NCBI GenBank assembly: GCA_002701965.1 | Contig: NZXM01000059.1 | Span: 8,743 to 15,185 of the forward strand | Source of the DNA: Methanobacteriota archaeon | GTDB taxonomy: Archaea; Thermoplasmatota; Poseidoniia; Poseidoniales; Thalassarchaeaceae | Length of the DNA: 6,443 nucleotides | Direction of reading: 5' to 3' | In this document: positions 1 to 3,991 of the stretch, piece by piece | Layout: every line of letters starts with the position of its first letter | How positions within the stretch are numbered: the first letter of the stretch is position 1 | Notes under the pieces: generated by a model | Database searches by the model: none | Seen by the model: the letters and a program-made list of their open reading frames with translations, nothing else | Told to the model about the DNA's origin: nothing | Made by a program: the position numbers and the translations under genes

Positions 1-56
1 GAGGATGGGGACAACTGGTGCCCTCTCTCATCATATGACCACTGTTTCATCGTCAT
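1..56 (-). CDS. Possible N-terminal fragment of a divergent gene, cut by the left edge
   Basis: On the minus strand an ATG at 56-54 opens a frame that stays open to the window edge and reads MTMKQWSYDERGHQLSPS. A second ATG lies two codons further in. A G-rich run (positions 67-72 on the plus strand, reading AGGGGGG on the minus strand) lies about 8 bases upstream and could act as a weak ribosome binding site. If real, this gene is divergent from the PAC2 gene and the two would share the roughly 80-base region 57-137. I do not recognise the protein, and 18 codons are too few to test for coding. A plus-strand frame is also open here, so the call is tentative. Confidence 0.25.
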   Translation of the reverse strand, partial: MTMKQWSYDERGHQLSPS

Positions 57-137
57 GTGTTCTGCCCCCCTGAAGCCTCGGGCGGTCCAGCCCTATTCGG
101 CCCAAGCATTAACACCACCGATGAGCGGGCCCAGTTC

Positions 138-935
138 ATGGGAGACCTGCCGCGAGTCAAAGTTTCAGATGGAGCCATCACAGAGGGAGCGCTAGTCGTT
201 TCCTGCTTTCCAAGTGTGAGTCACGTGAGCAGTATTGTCGCACACTACTTGATTGAGCGTCTTGAGCTCAAATTTGTTGGAGGAGTGGTCGATTCTCGTT
301 TACCTCCAGTAGCATTGATTCACGAGGGGAAGCCGATGCCTCCGGTTCGAATGTATGCAGGTAAACCCGTATGCAATATGGATCAATGTGATAGCATTGT
401 CGTACTAGTCTCAGAGGCCCCCGTCCCTCAGAAGATGATGTTGCCTTTGGCCGAAGCTCTGCTTGAATACAGCCATGAGAAGGGATTCAACGCCGGTGTC
501 TTGGTCGACTCCTTCAGCCACCAACAAGAAAGTGGACATGAGGTCATGGATGCAGATGATTCCAGCGAAACCTTACTCGGAATCGGGGCCACAGATTGGG
601 CACTCGAGCAACTCAAGCAAATGGACATCTCTCTGCTTGAAGCCGGAATGATTGCCGGCATGAGTGGAGTTTTACTTGGTGAGGGGCGACGTCGAAAACT
701 GAACATGATGTGTATCATGGCTGAAGCAGCAGGAGGGATTCCCGATGCTCGTGCTGCAGCTCGCGTCATCGAGAAGTTGAACAAACTCTTACCAGCAATG
801 GAATTGGACACCGAACCTCTTCTTGAAGAAGCTGAACGCATTGAGAGTCAAATCAAGGCAATGATGGAACATCAACTCGGAACCGCTGGGGATGATTACG
901 AAGACGATGGTCCCAATGCGATGCTCTATGGTTGA
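138..935 (+). CDS. PAC2-family protein (proteasome assembly chaperone-like) with C-terminal HbYX motif
   Basis: This 265-residue protein matches the archaeal PAC2 family, relatives of the eukaryotic Pba1/Pba2 chaperones that help assemble or activate the 20S proteasome in the cytoplasm. Visible hallmarks: the N-terminal strand-turn-helix ALVVSCFPSVSHVSSIVAHYL (about residues 18-38, the usual glycine-rich turn being serine-rich here); a GMIAGMSGVLL segment (170-180); GGIPDARAAARVIEKLN (199-215), typical of the archaeal C-terminal helical part; and an amphipathic helix after it. An acidic linker (DDYEDD, 252-257) leads to a C-terminus of Leu-Tyr-Gly, fitting the hydrophobic-Tyr-X motif that docks into proteasome alpha-ring pockets. 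I start at ATG 138. The same frame is open to a GTG at 57, but those extra 27 residues resemble no family N-terminus. No Shine-Dalgarno precedes 138; a weak TATA-like CATTAACA (107-114) about 27 bases upstream would suit a leaderless mRNA. The stop overlaps the convergent ligA gene. The family call is firm; the proteasome role is inferred. Confidence 0.87.
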   Translation: MGDLPRVKVSDGAITEGALVVSCFPSVSHVSSIVAHYLIERLELKFVGGVVDSRLPPVALIHEGKPMPPVRMYAGKPVCNMDQCDSIVVLVSEAPVPQKMMLPLAEALLEYSHEKGFNAGVLVDSFSHQQESGHEVMDADDSSETLLGIGATDWALEQLKQMDISLLEAGMIAGMSGVLLGEGRRRKLNMMCIMAEAAGGIPDARAAARVIEKLNKLLPAMELDTEPLLEEAERIESQIKAMMEHQLGTAGDDYEDDGPNAMLYG

Positions 936-2977
936 AGCATGGATTCCCATTCCGCTTCATTGAGTATTTTCACCCCTAAGCGGGTTGCTTTCTCTAACTT
1001 CGAACCTGCATTCTCACCAGCAATCAGGTAATCCAATTTTCCTGATACCGAGGAGACTACCTTGCCACCAGCAGCCTTGGTTTGGAGCGCAATTTCCTTT
1101 CGTGGTCGAGTTAGGGTACCTGTGATACAGAATGTGTATCCCAACAGAGGTCCGCTGGGCGCCTCCGTTTTGGCAACTTCAGTGATACTCAATATTTGGC
1201 TAAAGTCTTGAAGCATCTCCACTCGATCTTGAATACCGGATATCAATGACAAGGCTACAGTCTCGCCAACTCCTTCAATCGAGGTCAGTCGTCCAATATC
1301 TGAATCATTCAAGGTCAGCATGGCCTCAATTGTGCAAATCTCTCCCGCAAATGCAGTGGCCAATTCTGGACCAATTCCTGGCAGGCCCAGTGCGGACAAG
1401 AATACGTCTAGTGGCATCTCTCGGGTGGAATCCAATTGGTGAATGACATTGCTTGCAGACTTCTCTGCCATACGTTCCAGTCCAATCAGTTGTTCCTTCT
1501 GTAAACGATACAAATCAGGGATGTTGGTGATTAGATCTGCATCACATAATTGCTCGACTAATTTCTCACCGATTCCATCCATCTCAAGAGCTCGGCACCA
1601 ATAAAGAATAGAGCGGGAAAGGCGGGAAGGACAAGACAAATTGGTGCAGCGTAAAAAGGCCCCATCGAGTAGTAATTCGGTTTCACACTCGGGACAACAC
1701 TTCGGAATCTGTGGAGGGGATTTCGGGGGTAATATTCCAGAAAAAGCAGTTCCATCTGCATGGAACCGATCTTTCAAGTCACTGTCTTCGGCTCGCCCCA
1801 ATGATTCAATGATTTTTGGAATCACATCGCCTCGACGAACGATTCGAACTTTATCTCCAATCGATATACCAAGCCGTTCAACTTCTCCGACATTGTGTAA
1901 GGTTGTGTTCTCCACAGTGACTCCACTGACCACCACCGGAGCAACACGGGCAACCGGTGTAACGGCTCCCGTTCGACCCGTTTGCCAATCGATGTCAAGC
2001 AAGACTGTGGTCGCTTCCTCGGGTGGGAATTTCCAAGCAAGGGCCCAACGAGGATGGTGGGCTGTTTGGCCGAGAAGTGCTCTCTTGGCCAAATTGTCAA
2101 GTTTGAACACCACACCATCAATTTCCCAACTAGCACCTGCACGGTTCTGTGTCCAATGGACGGTTTGTGCGAGGAGTGCTTGTGTGGTATCCTCATCTTC
2201 TTCACCGGTGACAACCACTTCTTGTGCAGGGGTGATGCCTACGGACCGTAGCCATACAATGGACTCGCTGTCGTTTTCAAAATCAAGCGCATCCGGGCTA
2301 TCTGGATGTTTCTCAGAGTTCGGAACGAACAGGACATCGTAAGCGTAGAACATTAGGTCTGAGGCATCCCCTTTACCGGCTTCGATGTTCTTCTGTCGCA
2401 GGCTACCTGCTGCAAGATTGCGAGGGTTTGGAGCAATCTCTGCATATTTGTCGCGGAACACCTCGAGATGCATTACCACCTCGCCACGAATGTGGCAATC
2501 ACCCTCCCAAGACAATCGGTCAGGGATGTTTGGAATCCGCAAGGCATTGGATGTGACATCCTCTCCACGCTCACCGCTCCCACGTGTGGCTGCTCGAACC
2601 AGTCTACCTCTACGGTACTCAAGGCTGAGGGCGCTTCCATCCAATTTGGGTTGTGCAATGAAACGGCGGCCATGGGCAGTGGTTTCTGCAACAAAGTGTG
2701 CGACCTCATCATTTTCAGTTGCCTTGTCCAAACTGCGCATTGGAAATCGGTGTTCCACCTTGACGGAGCCTGGTGGTATTGGGGCGCCGACTCGGCGGAG
2801 TTGTGGATGATTCGGATCCAATGATTTCAGTTGATCCCACAGGGTATCAAACTCCGCATCACTAATTTCGGGTGTGGCTTCATTGTAGTAGAGATGAGAA
2901 TGGTGAGCGATTTGCTCCGCTAGAGCTTCGATCCGCGCCGTCGTGGCATCGTCGGGTCCAAATTCTATCCAGCCCAC
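926..2977 (-). CDS. ligA: NAD-dependent DNA ligase LigA
   Basis: Complete 683-residue NAD+-dependent DNA ligase (usual length about 670), which seals 5'-phosphate/3'-hydroxyl nicks in duplex DNA using NAD+ as AMP donor. All domains are present in order. Domain Ia carries the NMN-binding HHSHLYY...EISDAEFD region (residues 25-44). The adenylation domain has the nucleotidyl motif KLDGSA with catalytic Lys111, TRG (131-133), GEVVM (165-169), EIDGVVFKLD (285-294) and WALAWKFPPE (311-320). The OB fold begins at GRTGAVTPVARVAPV (334-348). A Cys4 zinc finger uses Cys428, Cys431, Cys444 and Cys449. Helix-hairpin-helix segments follow (for example DGIGEKL, LPGIGPE, IEGVGET, 467-575), then a BRCT domain (about 608-683). 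Every catalytic residue expected appears intact. The GTG at 2977 is the only usable start in frame after the upstream stop. It sits inside a perfect inverted repeat, and the stop overlaps the convergent PAC2 gene. This is a bacterial-type enzyme; in an archaeon it would imply past horizontal transfer, as known for haloarchaeal LigN. Confidence 0.97.
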   Translation of the reverse strand: MGWIEFGPDDATTARIEALAEQIAHHSHLYYNEATPEISDAEFDTLWDQLKSLDPNHPQLRRVGAPIPPGSVKVEHRFPMRSLDKATENDEVAHFVAETTAHGRRFIAQPKLDGSALSLEYRRGRLVRAATRGSGERGEDVTSNALRIPNIPDRLSWEGDCHIRGEVVMHLEVFRDKYAEIAPNPRNLAAGSLRQKNIEAGKGDASDLMFYAYDVLFVPNSEKHPDSPDALDFENDSESIVWLRSVGITPAQEVVVTGEEDEDTTQALLAQTVHWTQNRAGASWEIDGVVFKLDNLAKRALLGQTAHHPRWALAWKFPPEEATTVLLDIDWQTGRTGAVTPVARVAPVVVSGVTVENTTLHNVGEVERLGISIGDKVRIVRRGDVIPKIIESLGRAEDSDLKDRFHADGTAFSGILPPKSPPQIPKCCPECETELLLDGAFLRCTNLSCPSRLSRSILYWCRALEMDGIGEKLVEQLCDADLITNIPDLYRLQKEQLIGLERMAEKSASNVIHQLDSTREMPLDVFLSALGLPGIGPELATAFAGEICTIEAMLTLNDSDIGRLTSIEGVGETVALSLISGIQDRVEMLQDFSQILSITEVAKTEAPSGPLLGYTFCITGTLTRPRKEIALQTKAAGGKVVSSVSGKLDYLIAGENAGSKLEKATRLGVKILNEAEWESMLQP

Positions 2978-2996
2978 GTCCCCATAGGGGACGTGG
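2974..2996 (-). promoter_or_regulatory. Perfect 10-bp inverted repeat spanning the ligA start codon
   Basis: CCACGTCCCC at 2974-2983 is followed by a 3-base spacer (ATA) and its exact reverse complement GGGGACGTGG at 2987-2996. The ligA GTG start (2977-2975) lies inside one arm. As RNA it would fold into a GC-rich 10-bp hairpin that hides the start codon. As DNA it is a dyad that a repressor could bind over the expected transcription start. The repeat is seen directly; the regulatory role is inferred. No T-run follows it on the minus strand, so it does not look like a terminator of the upstream gene. Confidence 0.5.
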
Positions 2997-3004
2997 ATAT
3001 TATT
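2997..3004 (-). promoter_or_regulatory. Putative TATA-like element for ligA
   Basis: The minus strand reads AATAATAT here, within an AT-rich patch in the 41-base gap between the upstream gene's stop and ligA. Its centre is about 24 bases before the ligA GTG, close to the usual archaeal TATA-to-transcription-start distance. It would therefore produce a leaderless or nearly leaderless ligA mRNA, which fits the lack of a Shine-Dalgarno sequence outside the inverted repeat. No clear BRE was recognised. AT-rich words are common by chance, so confidence is low. Confidence 0.3.
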
Positions 3005-3018
3005 GAATCCTGCGTAAT

Positions 3019-3435
3019 CTAACGTTTCTTAGATTTCTTACGAATTTCTCTATGTCGCAATTCTTCGAGATCTTCTTCAGTGTAACCAACCTTGATTAGT
3101 TTTGATTTCACAAACCATTTCCCTGTATGTTGTTCTTGGTATTCTGTGATGGTATTCTGACCATCTGTATCGTCATCTTTTCCAACCATCTCATATCCTC
3201 GTCGGATTTTTGATTGGTTTGAGACAGTATCGGGGGCAAAAAAAGTAGGTTCTGAACTATGTTCCAATTTTGCTTTATCTGTAGGACTGGACTTAAAACC
3301 GTCATATATGAATGCGACAATGAAGAAGGGAATCCAAAATGGAGAATTGGGTGCGGTTACTTGATGTTTAGAAACAAAGAAGGAAACGAAAATTAACAAG
3401 AAGCAACAGACAAGGTATAGTAGACCTTCGAGCAA
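3019..3435 (-). CDS. Small membrane protein of unknown function, two predicted transmembrane segments
   Basis: I do not recognise this 138-residue protein. It has a strongly hydrophobic segment at residues 4-22 (LLYLVCCFLLIFVSFFV) and a second at about 33-46 (FWIPFFIVAFIYDGF). A polar, charged tail of about 90 residues follows: an Asp-rich patch (KDDDTDG, 86-92), a possible amphipathic helix (TEEDLEELRHREIRK) and a very basic end (KKSKKR). By the positive-inside rule the basic tail is probably cytoplasmic. The start is TTG at 3435, two bases after the upstream stop. It is supported by a GAGG ribosome binding site 7 bases away, and the next in-frame ATG is only at codon 83, beyond both membrane segments. 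By hand count, GC in the core (3061-3420) is about 38%, clearly lower than in sampled lines of ligA (50-58%). This points to a fast-evolving or recently acquired accessory gene. It is probably translated together with the 181-residue protein before it. Confidence 0.72.
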   Translation of the reverse strand: MLEGLLYLVCCFLLIFVSFFVSKHQVTAPNSPFWIPFFIVAFIYDGFKSSPTDKAKLEHSSEPTFFAPDTVSNQSKIRRGYEMVGKDDDTDGQNTITEYQEQHTGKWFVKSKLIKVGYTEEDLEELRHREIRKKSKKR

Positions 3436-3437
3436 AA

Positions 3438-3983
3438 TTATTCCTCTTCATTCAGTAAATTGGTCAGGGTGTCCCATTCGCCGACCATGATGGCATCTAT
3501 TCTGAGGGCTGCAGCTGCGAGATCTTCGTCTGAGCCGCCCAGCGGTAAGGGTGCCAACCTCCACCATCCTTTGCGCTGTAGCGTGATGCTTGAACCGCCT
3601 GAATATCCAGTCCACCACAAGCGGTTCCAATCCACTGAGAAACCATCCACCCAGAGTGCGTCTTTGGTAATCGCGTATCGCTTTGGTAGAACCAACCAGC
3701 AACCATGAATGCCGAGCAATACATCGAAAATGAGAACCCAATGAGTGGCCGTCCCACTTCTTTCGGCAAGAAACCAAGGGGCTACAATCATGACGACAAT
3801 GGCCCCCAACATTGTGACGTTTCGAACCAACTCTTGACCCATCTGACTCTTCCAAGCCATACCACCAGTTGGGAATTGTCCGAGGTTGGGGATGTCCAAG
3901 TGGGCACGTCTCAATTTCCATCCATCAAATAGCACGATACAGGCGGTCAGCCCAATGACAATCATGGCGATTTGAGATTGCAT
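3438..3983 (-). CDS. Membrane protein with three predicted TM segments and a PH-like C-terminal domain
   Basis: This 181-residue protein has hydrophobic segments at about residues 5-20, 55-73 and 79-99, then a soluble C-terminal half. The soluble part (about 101-180) runs RYAITKDALWVDGFSVDWNRLWW, then a TLQRKGWWRLAPLPLGG strand pair and a final helix (SDEDLAAAALRIDAIM). That pattern of short strands, with a tryptophan-rich 'DWNRLWW' step and a capping helix, resembles the bacterial PH-like domains found behind transmembrane hairpins in small envelope proteins. The resemblance is by pattern only, and no catalytic motif is visible. ATG 3983 is chosen because AGGTG (3993-3989 on the minus strand) lies 5 bases upstream. 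The start is only 8 bases after the stop of the giant surface protein, and the downstream gene begins 2 bases after this stop, so the three genes look like one transcript. A role in membrane or envelope structure is a guess. Confidence 0.75.
   Translation of the reverse strand: MQSQIAMIVIGLTACIVLFDGWKLRRAHLDIPNLGQFPTGGMAWKSQMGQELVRNVTMLGAIVVMIVAPWFLAERSGTATHWVLIFDVLLGIHGCWLVLPKRYAITKDALWVDGFSVDWNRLWWTGYSGGSSITLQRKGWWRLAPLPLGGSDEDLAAAALRIDAIMVGEWDTLTNLLNEEE
3443..3446 (-). promoter_or_regulatory. Shine-Dalgarno GAGG deciding a TTG start
   Basis: The minus strand reads GAGG here, 7 bases before the TTG at 3435-3433. These bases also encode the last Glu codons of the upstream gene, whose TAA (3440-3438) lies between the site and the TTG. 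This arrangement supports TTG as the true start and suggests coupled translation of the two membrane-protein genes. Confidence 0.5.
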
Positions 3984-3991
3984 ATGGACAC

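Noticed and set aside
57..137. N-terminal extension of the PAC2 gene from GTG 57
   Set aside because: The 27 extra residues are Pro/Gly-rich and unlike PAC2 N-termini, and no ribosome binding site precedes the GTG. ATG 138 sits at a sensible distance before the domain. GTG 57 remains possible but less likely.
1..195. Plus-strand frame open from the window edge (starting EDGDNWCPLSS)
   Set aside because: It overlaps the PAC2 gene in another frame, ends soon after, and shows no family features. The Asp-rich first residues briefly suggested a calcium-binding tail, but the rest does not support it.
1641..2342. A 233-codon plus-strand open frame antisense to ligA
   Set aside because: It lies wholly inside the strongly supported ligA gene, has low-complexity Ser/Thr/Arg-rich content and shows no motif or hydrophobic pattern of a real protein. 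It is a shadow of ligA codon use.
2965..2985. A six-codon ATG frame on the minus strand overlapping the ligA start
   Set aside because: ATG at 2985 gives only Met-Gly-Thr-Trp-Ala-Gly-stop, out of frame with ligA. It begins in the hairpin loop, so a leader peptide was considered, but there is no ribosome binding site and no regulatory codon run.
2974..2996. The palindrome as an intrinsic terminator of the 138-residue protein gene
   Set aside because: No T-run follows the hairpin on the minus strand, and it overlaps the next gene's start codon. A terminator reading does not fit.
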